In this document: positions 35,035 to 45,181 of the stretch, in pieces | How positions within the stretch are numbered: the first letter of the stretch is position 1 | Layout of the letters: each line of letters begins with the position of its first letter | Source of the DNA: Syncephalis plumigaleata | Taxonomy: Eukaryota; Zoopagomycota; Zoopagomycetes; Zoopagales; Piptocephalidaceae | NCBI GenBank assembly: GCA_025201365.1 | Contig: JAIXMF010000079.1 | Location: forward strand, 1 to 45,181 | Direction of reading: 5' to 3' | DNA: 45,181 nt | The notes under the pieces: generated by a model | What the model was told of the DNA's origin: nothing | What the model saw: only the letters and a program-made list of their open reading frames with translations | Databases searched by the model: none | Made by a program: the position numbers and the translations under genes

Positions 35035-38000
35035 ATGTCCAAAATGATGGTCACCCACGCCTATCCTGACCCGTTAATCCGTCAGTTTATCGAGGAGAAT
35101 GCTCGGGATCCAGTGGTGGCATTAAACAATGCACTTGCCATCGAGGCAGAGTATCGTCAATTATTCGCGCAACAACCAAACGATACGCGTATTACCAATC
35201 CATACGTGCTCTTATTGGATGTGTTCAATCATCCGGAATTATGGCAACATCCTGAACGTATTAGCGAGGATGAATTGGCGAAGCGTGGCTATGGCATCGT
35301 CATGCCAATCACGGAGAAGGAGAAGCAATACACGCCCAACACTCTGGCCATTTGTCACGATACGATCGATCAATTTAAGCGAAACTGGCGACTATTCACC
35401 GAGAATAGTCTAGAGAATCTCAATTGGAATAATGTATTTGCAGCAGGTAATGATAAGGATACATGTAGAGCAAGATGGCATAACAAGTACTAATGACGAG
35501 TGTGGTGATGATGGTAACAACATAGGTGGCGCGATCAATGCTTGCTTATTGCCTATACCGGAGAAATCGGCAAAATCGTATCGTACAATACGAGAGTACT
35601 ATCACGAGAAGCAATACGCTAGTTCCGATATCGATTTGTTCATTTACGGTTTAGACGAGGAACAAGCTAAACTGAAGATGGAAGAGATATACAACTCAGT
35701 ACGCGATAGGTAAGTGAATAGCGACAATAGAGTAATTGTTTACTTATCATCCATATGTACATGTATATGTAGTATACCATGGGATGTTTCCTGCATACGT
35801 AGTAAGAATGTCGTTACACTCGTGTCAAAGTATCCCTATCGTCATATTCAGATCGTTTTGCGCCTCTATCGTAGTCCAGCTGAAGTGTTGATGGGATTTG
35901 ACGTGGACTGCTGCTCAGTTGGCTACGACGGCAAGCGAGTGTGGGCATTGCCACGGGCACGCGAAGCAATCATTCGTTGTCAGAATCGAGTGGATTTAAC
36001 CCGCCGATCACCATCGTATGAGGTGCGATTAGCCAAATACTCTGGACGTGGCTTTGAGGTAAGCAAACAAATAGATACGTAGCAAACAAAGCGAGCTAGT
36101 TGACTGATTAATTGCCTTAGATACTTGTACCTGGACTGGATCGTGAACGTATTAATCCCACCATTTACGAGCGTAGTTTCGAGAAACTTTACGGACTTGC
36201 TCGTCTACTTGTCATGGAAGAGTTGGGGACACCTGACGCGCGTTACGTGTTCCTGGAGAAGCGTCGACAACATCGTAAACGACCGGCACATAAGAATGCA
36301 GGAAGTTACGCGGCAAATCATCGTGGTAGCTTCGGTGATCTAAAGGGTGGCTCATTCGACAATAGCGATTACGAGACTGTCCACCTGCCTTACGGCGCCA
36401 GCTGGAATGCCAACAACATTGTACACCGCTTGTACACCAAGGATATGATTCTTAATTCACCATGGTATCCAAAGAATCGTGGCCGTAACATTAAATTCCA
36501 TCGACATCCATGCTTCTTCGGCACGATGCAAGAAGTGATGGGAGATTGTTGTGGCCATTGCCCCGATATCACAAAGCTGAGTGAGGATGAGCAGCCGACA
36601 CCAAACGAAATGGATGCCTACGTACAAGGCGCGATAGAGTTCATTAAGGACGATCCAGGCAGACAAGCTATCGGGTCATTCCATCCGATTACAGAGGGTG
36701 ATTGGTCTGCTGGCGCGTACATTGATCAGCCGCAGCTCGATTTATGTTACGCTGCCTTTAACAATGATCTGGCAGCGGCTAAACGAATTATCGCCAATGC
36801 ACAAGCAGAGGAAGCAGCATCAGCAAAAGAAAGCGAAGCAACGACAACAACAGCAGCAACAGCAAATGTAATTACCGTGGCCACAGCACCTGCTTGTGTC
36901 AATACTCGTGATAGTGTTGGACGAACTCCATTACAATTGGCGGTAATTGGCGGACACGTAGAGATGGCAACGCTACTCATCGACCATGGTGCCGAGATAT
37001 GTGCTCGTGTGGCCGATGGACGTACTGTACTGCATTTGGCGGCACAACAAGGACACGTTCCACTTATTAAACTGCTGTTAGCGCGTAGTCAGTTGAATGA
37101 GAAGATTAAAGAAGAGCGTGAGGCAGCAGCAGCAGCAGCAGCACTAGATGAAACGATGAGCGATGCTGTCAGCGAGACTAGTTCTGTGGAAATGATCGAT
37201 AAAGAAGAGTTGAGCGACTATCCCGGCGTAATTAACTGGAACAGCAACGATGACAATGAAGATCCTGAAGTGACAGATCCTGAAAAGATCGAGGACGACA
37301 TCATCGATGTCAACATACCCGATTGGGATTATAAGGTAAATCGTAGCTGGTCTTCGTTAGTTGTAATACACATGTATTCACGTTTTTTGCTATGCAGATG
37401 AGTGCAATGGAGCATGCCATATTCTTTGGTCATTTGGATGCGGTTAAAGTGCTCGTAGAGGCAGGTGCCGATCCACGCCGCGTTATCAAGATCAATGCAA
37501 GACGCGTCATTTATTATCCATTAACGATTAGTATGGTAACCAAGGATGCCGATACTGGTGTTGAGATAGCAAAGTATTTAATTAGCAAAGGAGCACGGCC
37601 CACGCAGGTAAGTAATGTCGTAGTGATGCAATGCAATGGAAATATTTACCCTAAGATGTCATACTAGTTAAACAGTAGAAATGAAGCAGTGGCCAAGGTG
37701 GCCATACACTATGGCCGCTTACCGTTTGTCGACCTTTTCTTAAGTTCCGTCGAGGAACCGGAGCAATATGTTAATGATATGGATTACAGACACGTAACAT
37801 CATTATGTAAGGCATTGGAGCAAGACAAACGAGGATTAGTGGAGTTACTGTTGAAATACGGAGCAAAGGTAATATTATTAATGACATATACGTACACCAG
37901 TATCTAATAATGACAATGCTATGACAGCCGGAGATAACTTTACAGTATTGCAAGGATCGATGTGCACGTAGTAGGACATCCCATCCTAGTCGTTACGTTA

Positions 38001-41000
38001 CAGGCGGTGCCTCATATGAATATGACAGTGATCAGGCTGGCAAGAATATGTACGATAGCTTGAAGCAGCCCATCTTCTATACCGTGGGCAATGATTTGTA
38101 TCCGCTCTTGGTGGAACGCGGTATCGAACTTAATTGCACGATCAACAACAAGAAAACACAGGAGAAAAAGACGGTACTCGATGTGGTTTGCGATGAAATA
38201 AGCCAGTGGGAAAGTCGTCTAGAAAAGTTGAGACCATCGCCATCATCATCATCCACTGATGCTAGTAAGGATAGTAAGCATGAGGAGCAACAGGAATACA
38301 GGAAGAAACTGTTGCAATTGTATCTCGATCAAATCGAACGTTGTCCCAAGGATAGTTACGAGAGATACTGCTGGGATTATGCTTACTACACTATGCGACA
38401 ACCACCTAATCCGACAGTCAAGAAGGAGTTGGATGAAGCAGAGAAGAAAGAGCAAGAGGAAGCGATCAAAGAGATAGAATCGATTATTAGCAGGTTACAA
38501 AAACAGCGCGACTATCTGATTGAACATGGCGCTAAGCGTATCGTTCATACTCATGCCATGGATGTCGAAACCACTGGTTCCCTAAAGCATAATGCCGATG
38601 ACCAGCAAGCATCTGCAGCATCCACAGATAAGCCTAAATCATTGGAGATACCGCAAATATTCAACTATACCATACTGAATAAGACAAACATGCACTCTCG
38701 CGTGAATATATCGAAAGAGGAGGAGCCACTTTATAACGAGTTATTTGGAGCCGTTTGGAGTAACGACATTGCTACTGTCAAACGACTTACCACTACCACT
38801 ACCACTACCACTAATGATGATGGTAGTGATACCACACGATATCCACTACATATAGTTGTTTACAATCAGAATGCACAATCTTTATTACATATAGCGTGTA
38901 TACGCGGGTATGCCACAATGGCTGCATTAATATTGAAGATCGCCGACAATCAATATGCCTCGGTGGTTAGCAAGGATAAGAAGAAGGATCGCAAGGAGAA
39001 ATCCATCAATAACTACAATCTACCCATATGTAAGGATAACCAAATATATAGTATATATATAACATATAGTAGTTATTAACGCATGCAATAATTGATAGAT
39101 GATGAGGGATTAGATTCGGATTATCCTACGGATTCTTACGAGAGTAGCATAGCGGATGATAGCGAGGACGATGACGAGGAGACATTGAACGCTATTCGCG
39201 ACAGAGATTTACCATTGATGCCTGGTAAACCATTGGAGAATGTTGTGTCACCCTACGAACTACTTACTAGAAGTAGTCCGGTCTATTTCGGTAGTATCAT
39301 ACCGGAGGGTTGGATCGAACGTGCACCGCCATCGAGCACTACGAGTGATGATGATAATGATGATGATAAGCATCGACCATTTAAAACGTCTCTTATTAGT
39401 TTAACACCATTACAGGTGGCAAGCATGCGTGGTGACATTAAACTAGTGCGTGCCCTATTCGAAACAACGAAGAAACTAAAGAACGGTAAGTGTATTGCCA
39501 ATCATCTCAGCTAATACAGTTTGTAATTAATGCTGATGTATTTATTATAGGATTTGATTTGAATAAGGGAATGCGTTCCGATGCCATACAAGCATTGCTA
39601 GAAAGCGAGTACAGCAATTACGTCTACTTCAACGATACTCGATTACACTCTGTTTCCTTGGCTGTAATGCTTGGCCATGAAGATATTATCGATCTGTTTA
39701 TCGAGTAAGTTACTATAATTAGTACTTCTTTCCTTCTTTCTTTTCCAGCTTATTGCAAGCATCATTACTTACTGCTTATTGACATATTGTCGTGATTAGG
39801 GAAGCGGCAGCGGGTAGTCATTTCTCCGGTATTGATATCTATCGTGATTGCGAGGACATTGATAAAGATACCAGTCTAAGTCCACTCGATAATTATCTTG
39901 GTCTAAATGTCAATGGTAAAAAGAAGAAGGGCTGGATTATGCAACATAATCGAGGATCGCACAACTTGCACGAGCAACCATTATTGCGTATTGCCATCTC
40001 GACGAATAATCATCGTAGTATGGCCTATTTAATCGGTAAACGATCATCCGATGCATTACGTCGATTTGCCGAGAAACACACGAATGATCGTCGTTCCTCA
40101 GTGCTAAGAAGCAAGGAAGACCTTGGCTTGGCTTGGAATCATCTACTTGGTATCGGTATGAAAGATGGACCTACACCATTGCAGGTGGCGGTTAAGGCCG
40201 AGCAACCAGAAGCATTGCGCTACATGCTGGAACATTATCGGGACACGTACAAGGACAATGAGGCCGCGCTGCTTGATATAATCAATTATGGTACTGGTAA
40301 TAATGTGGCACCACCTATTTACTTGGCGGTCCTGCAAGAATCGTACAAATGTTTCGATATCCTACTTGAATTCGGTGCTGATCCACTCGTCATCTTCCAT
40401 GGCTGGAATATAGCACATCATGCCGCGTAAGTAGAATGAAGTAGAAGTCGTCATCATCGCATATGTTTATAATCTATTATTAACCTTATTGTTATTGTTA
40501 TTGCTATTGTTGTTTTTCCTACTCGTTCTTTATATTTTATTTCTAGGCATGATGACAAGTATAAGATGTTAAATCATATTGCCAGCAAAGTATCAACCGA
40601 TCAATGGCATCAACTAATGCTGAGCCAGGCTGCACGATGCAATAGAACACCTCTAGCTATTGCAATTGCTAAAGCACATTATGCCGCTGTTCACACACTA
40701 CTCGAGTTGTTGCCCGATTCGAAGGCTCTAAGTGTCTTTGACGTGGACTGCGAGTTCCCGATACATTTGGCGGTCAAGAGTCAGAATCCATTTATTGTAG
40801 GTCAAGTCATCAATAAGATACAATCATTGGACATGTGGTCATTGCTGGCCATTGAGAACGGTGCCGGTACCACAGCTTACGAGTTCTCCCGACAATTGTT
40901 GATGTCGCAATTCTACAGCAATGATTTACAACCAGTAGCGGAAGGATCGGGCGGTGTCACCATAGAGAAATACCTAGATATGGTTCGACAATACGATCCC

Positions 41001-41297
41001 AACGATAAGGAAAAGGAGGTTCGCCCTGGAAACGCAACGGAAGTATACGAGGTAATGACCTATACGCAATCATTAATGGCGAGTCAGGACAAGGTGTCAC
41101 GTAGACCGATGGAACTACACGAGTTGCAGCAGTTGGTCAAGTTGGCTGCAAGCGATTCGCGACGTATAAGTAAGCTTCATTACTACGCACGTCGCTATGA
41201 TAGACAACGTGATTCGCCTGTAGCATCATCTAGCTTCAGTATCTTTCAAGGCGATATGGCGTGCTCAACGAGATACTCAATCGGCACCGCTCGTTAA
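35035..41297 (+). CDS. Ankyrin-repeat protein with N-terminal nucleotidyltransferase-like domain
   Basis: Eleven exons: 35035-35446, 35526-35709, 35803-36058, 36121-37335, 37398-37607, 37668-37868, 37928-39029, 39099-39485, 39551-39704, 39800-40426, 40547-41297, summing to 1,832 aa with all phases matching. Residues about 138-175 read AAGGAINACLL...SSDIDLFIYGL, and about 230-236 read GFDVDCC. GG, DxD and a third strand-borne Asp are the hallmarks of the polymerase-beta-like nucleotidyltransferase fold. Between them lies VSKYPYRHIQIVLRLY. A conserved-looking block follows (RRSPSYEVRLAKYSGRGFE). From about residue 580 on there are roughly ten ankyrin repeats (RTPLQLAVIGGHVEMATLLIDHGA, RTVLHLAAQQGH, SLLHIACIRGY, TPLQVASMRGD, TPLQVAVKAE, PIYLAVLQES, FPIHLAVKSQ). 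No signal peptide or membrane span. Function unknown; activity is an inference from motifs. Confidence 0.85.
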
Positions 41298-42204
41298 GCC
41301 GGTCAAGTTCCGCTATTGTGTCCCAGACGTTATTGCAATCTATGGTTAAACTCCTCAATACTTTATATCGCATATTATTAACAATAGCAACAATAAAGGC
41401 ATTGCCAGTTGTCATGTATACATGGTTTTCCGATCAGTTAACACTGTTAGTCTTTAACTTTTGTTCTTGTTAATAAATAATCTTGCGCATTCATTAGCAC
41501 CATCATTATTATTGAAGTCAATATATAACATTAGTATCTGTGTACGTCATTAACGCTCTCTATAGTACGTTCACCTTATAACTCCTGTTGATCGTATTCA
41601 TTATATGACTGCGTATACAGTATCTTAGTGTTATACATTGAACATCGTATGCGTATAAATGTGATACTTTATTAGCATTCTGAATAAAACATTATATCTA
41701 TTGACTATATCCTATATTGTAGCGTATCTATCAAAGTGCGTAACGTAGCTAACCGTAGTAGCATTTCGCTGATTGTAGATGTTGCTTTGCAAATGCTTAA
41801 ACATCATACGTTACTTCAAGTAGCTAGAATACAGAATACACTAGACACATATGCATTCAAATAAGCTAGATGTACCATTACTATTATTATTTAGCAGATA
41901 CATTCCTAGTGCAAGGTAAATTCTAGTTATGCAGAACATTGTTTGATGCGGCCTTAATGGCATTCGCATTGTGATAAATAACATGAGACGAATGCTAAAC
42001 AAAGAATAAAGCATTTGCTAATGGGGGATCACATACCCACATGCTGACAACGACAGTGATGGTAACTACTATGCAAAACTATTTATTAATAAAAACAAAA
42101 GTTAAAGACTAACGATGTTAACCGGCTGGAAATTTGTAATATTGAATCATTATCACTTCATGAGATGTAGATAACGGCATTGTGCAATGCGATATAGAAT
42201 CAGT
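41298..42204. other. Spacer between the ankyrin gene and CMD-like gene A
   Basis: 907 bases between two convergent genes; 3' UTRs with several AATAAA-like signals (for example 41384-41390 and 41681-41690). It contains the second copy of the dispersed repeat. No gene is seen; a frame at 41261-41473 overlaps the end of the ankyrin gene and is not supported. Confidence 0.5.
42081..42172. repeat. Dispersed repeat, copy 2 (module B then inverted A)
   Basis: Module B (42081-42132, ATTTATTAATAAAAACAAAAGTTAAAGACTA... type) and, inverted, module A (42150-42172). Compared with the copy at 32862-32964, the order and relative orientation of A are switched, so this is not a simple transposed copy. Both copies lie close to gene 3' ends. 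Confidence 0.6.
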
Positions 42205-43218
42205 CTAGTTAGTTGTGGTATTGACGCCATATATTGGAGCAGTGATTGCTCGGGCTAATGCCAGCAATGCGTGGACTTGTTCTTCAGTTGCACCTACATT
42301 GGTGGCACCTTTAACATGTCCGCGTAATTGATTGGGCACTTGCATCGAGTGTAATACACCTATTGCAAGTAGCTCGCTTTCTACTGGATCTAATAAATGA
42401 TTATCAGATAATATCTTGCCATACATGTCTAGCATAATGAGGAGCATTAGTGATAAAGATGAATTGCGCGTATACTTTATTACCTTGTAGAATCACTTCA
42501 ATTAGATCGGGATAGGCATTATTAAGGTTATTGATAAGCTTTTCACCTATTATGCGTACATGTATTGGTTACAGGAATCATTATTGCCAACTGAATGCCG
42601 TCGCTTACTGTGATGGGCATAGACATCATTGAAGAATTTCAGTCCGCGTTCACGCCACGCTTCAACTTGTTTAAAATCAGTAGCCACTCTACAATCAACG
42701 AGTATTATTATTATTATTAGCTTAGTATACCATTTATCCTGTCGCATAACTCTACCTGTGTGGTGTTGTAGGAAGTGCGTCAAGCACATCTCGATCAACT
42801 ACCGCTACACATTCATTCATTGAATTAATGACCTACATTAGTAATGGAATACAATCAATTCATTAATAAATATCGATAGATTCGTGCTTTCTATAGACTT
42901 ACTCGAGGTATACCACATACCGGTGCAGCTTTCAATAGTGCTTCTCTTACTGTTTGCACCAAATGTCCTTTTCTATTTACGTCTGATTGCAATTCTAGGG
43001 CGTGGCGTAGAATAGGTCCAGTCTGCTTTGGTTGATTGGCCGCAGCAAGAATAGCAATCTGTCAATGCGCGTTCATGTTAGTATCAGTATTATTTGTCCA
43101 TGCGTATACCATCTACCTTAGCTGCCGTGGCGAACGGCTGCGAGAAAGACGCGCCATGTTCCTCCCATTTCAATATATCCTGCGCGGTATATGGCGCGAT
43201 AGCTTCCGGCATAGACAT
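42205..43218 (-). CDS. Carboxymuconolactone decarboxylase-like protein, copy A
   Basis: Six exons: 43218-43117, 43058-42903, 42832-42756, 42688-42609, 42546-42484, 42428-42205, giving 233 aa. It resembles the AhpD/CMD superfamily in fungi: DMYGKILSDNHLLDPVESELLAIGVLHS, then LRGHVKGATNVGATEEQVHALLALA, where the His and the GATEEQ helix are typical. The CxxC pair of peroxidase-active AhpD is missing, so a peroxidase role is unlikely; the substrate is unknown. Exons 1-5 have exactly the same lengths (102, 156, 77, 80, 63) as in the divergent paralogue at 43932. Intron 2 to mid-exon 4 is almost identical between the two, while the rest is diverged. The start ATG at 43218 begins MSMPEAIAPYTAQD. 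Confidence 0.8.
42644..42902 (-). repeat. Gene-conversion tract, copy A
   Basis: 259 nt spanning intron 2, exon 3, intron 3 and the first 45 nt of exon 4. Against 44283-44541 on the plus strand I count six differences (four in intron 2, one in exon 3, one in intron 3), about 98% identity, with no length change in either intron. Confidence 0.85.
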
Positions 43219-43931
43219 GTTTGTCAATTGTCTGGTCCTTACTTTGTACAATGCGGTTGAGTGACCTGCTGGTCGAATGGTGCGATGAAAGCGGTAAATG
43301 AATACAGTGCAAAGCGAGGCATTCAGCGGCATTCCTGTTCCGAGTATTATTAAATACAAATGGTTCTACAATGACGCGTACCTCAAGAATAATAGTAGTG
43401 ATAAAGAGTAAAAAACGTACAAGTGAATCTGATATGCATGCAAACGCGATATGCTCAGTCCTTTAGTATAAATAGCCATTTCCATGATATCGCTACAAAT
43501 AACTAACTGTTATCATCATCAATAGTTTGCTAGACTGAAATTGCTACTTGCATAATCATAGCTGTACATGCACTACGGATGCATATTCTAAAATCAATGT
43601 TCGCCAACATGTAAACTGCCATGTGCTTCTAAACAGCAATAAGCTGTACTAATGCAGTCGGTTACTCGTAAACAATGCTGTAAACTGGTATTTCGTAAAT
43701 GTCCATGCAATTTAACTGTTGCGCGTGACTAGTACATTCACGCGGATATTGCTTCTCCACAAGGCCATCAAGAGCCGTAACTATGTTTAAAAGCACCGCC
43801 ATAAAGATGACAACAAGTTGTTGACTCTCCATACCATTGTTACTAGTGCTCATTACTTCTTACTTTACCAGTATTCTTTTCCTTCTATTTAGTGCGTCTA
43901 CCCTTTATTCCATTCAGTAAAATATTATACC
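43219..43931. promoter_or_regulatory. Shared divergent promoter region of the CMD-like pair
   Basis: 713 bases between two divergent starts. It contains one open frame (43662-43853, minus) with a signal-peptide-like N-terminus (see next entry). No clear TATA box or palindrome is assigned. Confidence 0.4.
43662..43853 (-). CDS. Possible small secreted peptide
   Basis: 63-aa frame starting at an ATG: MSTSNNGMESQQLVVIFMAV, then LLNIVTALDG, which looks like a signal peptide (hydrophobic LVVIFMAVLLNIV). A mature part of about 35 residues with two cysteines follows and the frame stops. Its start is about 78 bases from the start of the divergent CMD-like gene B. No homologue is recognised and a chance frame is quite possible. 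Confidence 0.25.
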   Translation of the reverse strand: MSTSNNGMESQQLVVIFMAVLLNIVTALDGLVEKQYPRECTSHAQQLNCMDIYEIPVYSIVYE

Positions 43932-44969
43932 ATGACTACATCGGAAGCTATCGCACCCTATACCACCGAGGATTTGTTGACGTGGGAGAAGCTTACAGCA
44001 TCATTTCCACAACCCTTCGCAACTGTATTAACTGTACGTAAATATCCGCATACCACGAGAGAGAGAGCAATCCTAGTCATAGTACCATTAGAACGACTAA
44101 TATGAATGCTGTCAATTATCCTATAGATAAACATCCTTACTGGTGCCAATCAATCAAAGCCAGCTGGTGTGGTTTTACGTCGTGCTCTTGAATCGTTACC
44201 GGACTTGCAGACTAAAGCACATCTTGTACACAAGGTCCGAGAGGGTCTACTGAAACTAGTCCCACTCTGTGGACTGCCAAGAGTAAGTCTATAGAAAGCA
44301 CAAATCTATCAATATTTATTAATGAATTGATTGTATTCCACTACTAATGCAGGTCATTAATTCGATGAATGAATGTGTAGCGGTAGTTGATCGAGATGTG
44401 CTTGACGCACTTCCTACAACACCACACAGGTAGAGTTATGCGACAGGATAAATGGTATACTAAGCTAATAATAATAATAATACTCATTGATTGTAGAGTG
44501 GCTACTGATTTTAAACAAGTTGAAGCGTGGCGTGAACGCGGCAACAACTACTTTGAACGCGTCTATTCAGGACAAAGTACTTATAATTCATGATTGACAT
44601 CTTTGATTTATCGGCTAATTACTCTATTCAACCCTAGGCAATGAACTGGTCAATGTGCTGAATAATGCATATCCAGACTTGACGGAGATAATCCTACAAG
44701 GTAATTCGATCTATGCGCTGCATCTGCTTAATGATATTGATGTTGGCTACGTAGATACTTATGGCAAGATATTATCCGATACTCGGTTTATCACTCCAAT
44801 GGAAACCGAATTATCCGCCGTGGGTGTCCTGTATGCCATGCAAGCGTATGGCCATATGGCAGGACACATGAAAGGATCGCGGAATATGGGTGCCACTGAA
44901 GAGCAAGCTGATAAAGTGGTAGCATTAGCTAAGGCTATTACCGCCCCATTGGATGGTAAATGGGAGTAG
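43932..44969 (+). CDS. Carboxymuconolactone decarboxylase-like protein, copy B
   Basis: Six exons: 43932-44033, 44127-44282, 44353-44429, 44497-44576, 44638-44700, 44755-44969, giving 230 aa. It starts MTTSEAIAPYTTEDLLTWEK, parallel to copy A, with conserved VREGLLKLVPLCGLPR, an exon-3 motif VINSMNECVAVVDRDVLDAL identical to copy A, and the C-terminal DTYGKILSDTRFITP...HMKGSRNMGATEEQADKVVALA. The His and GATEEQ positions match the CMD/AhpD family, but there is no CxxC. The 102, 156, 77, 80 and 63-nt exons mirror copy A, so an inverted duplication is clear. Outside the converted tract, copies A and B differ much more. Function is unknown; both copies look intact. Confidence 0.8.
44283..44541 (+). 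repeat. Gene-conversion tract, copy B
   Basis: Partner of the tract at 42644-42902. The block starts at the exon 2/intron 2 boundary and stops inside exon 4, right after CGTGAACGCGG. Confidence 0.85.
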
Positions 44970-45181
44970 ACCTACAAGGCAATGAATAAATACGTATATA
45001 TTGACCATTTTTACGCTTGAGCACGACAAACTATGTAATAGTGGTTTATTACAGTATATGTTATCGATGGAATACGAGGATGCTCGAGTCTAACAATTTC
45101 AGTAGTCCTCAGATCAGGACCTAACCCGTAATAGCATCGATCCGAGTGCGACAGCCATTGTCCAAGCTCTAGTTTAGTCAT
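44970..45181. other. Right edge of window
   Basis: 212 bases downstream of CMD-like gene B with an AATAAATA polyadenylation-like signal at about 44983. No further gene is recognised. Confidence 0.5.

Noticed and set aside
44655-44969. 104-aa continuous frame as the last exon of CMD-like gene B
   Set aside because: It reads through intron 5 (44701-44754); splicing restores the DTYGKILSD junction seen in copy A.
1-45181. CRISPR arrays, prophage or bacterial operons
   Set aside because: No regularly spaced repeats of that kind; gene structure is eukaryotic throughout with spliceosomal introns.

Overview
The window reads as nuclear DNA of an early-diverging (former zygomycete) fungus. This placement is an inference, not a species call. 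The reasons are: many short introns (about 45-107 nt) with GTAAGT-like donors and CTAAT/CTAAC branch sites; fungal-type proteins, including a DUF1752/AreA-like GATA factor, a Rsm1/NIPA protein, Sec31 and Alg1; and retention of genes lost from budding yeast, namely TSC2, a Gemin8-like SMN-complex subunit and an OCIA-domain protein. A probable U12-type AT-AC intron fits lineages that kept the minor spliceosome. Genes are tightly packed on both strands.

Layout. 1-1.3 kb: 3' part of a secreted-looking kinase-fold protein (+). 1.6-3.1 kb: oxygen-dependent coproporphyrinogen oxidase with a mitochondrial-type leader (+). 3.2-4.8 kb: C3HC zinc-finger NIPA/Rsm1 protein (-), whose stop lies 9 nt from that of the oxidase. 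5.1-7.1 kb: ALG1 (+). 7.3-14.1 kb: tuberin/TSC2 (-), intact at both ends but with many frame breaks at about 8.05-9.86 kb. 15.9-19.3 kb: two-finger GATA factor (-). 19.3-21.7 kb: gene-poor, repeat-rich. 21.7-22.5 kb: Gemin8-like (-), divergent from an OCIA-domain protein at 22.7-23.7 kb (+). 24.0-26.5 kb: secreted prolyl-oligopeptidase-family peptidase (-). 26.8-27.1 kb: a tRNA-Leu and a degenerate tRNA-like element. 28.1-32.8 kb: SEC31 (+). 33.4-33.9 kb: small PPxY protein with a Cys-rich tail (+). 35.0-41.3 kb: a 1,832-residue protein joining a nucleotidyltransferase-like N-terminus to many ankyrin repeats (+). 42.2-45.0 kb: two divergent carboxymuconolactone-decarboxylase-like paralogues that share a recently homogenised block.

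Most genes are unrelated housekeeping genes. The one functional pairing is TSC2 (upstream of TORC1) next to an AreA-like GATA factor (nitrogen output controlled through TOR in fungi), which may be coincidence. Exon structures were worked out by hand. For ALG1, SEC31, the NIPA-like gene, the peptidase, the OCIA gene, the Gemin8-like gene, the GATA factor, the ankyrin gene and both CMD genes, the summed exon lengths are divisible by three and every junction keeps frame.

The most interesting items are the AT-AC intron in the NIPA-like gene, the ankyrin/nucleotidyltransferase protein, the gene-conversion tract between the CMD paralogues, and the frameshift cluster in TSC2.
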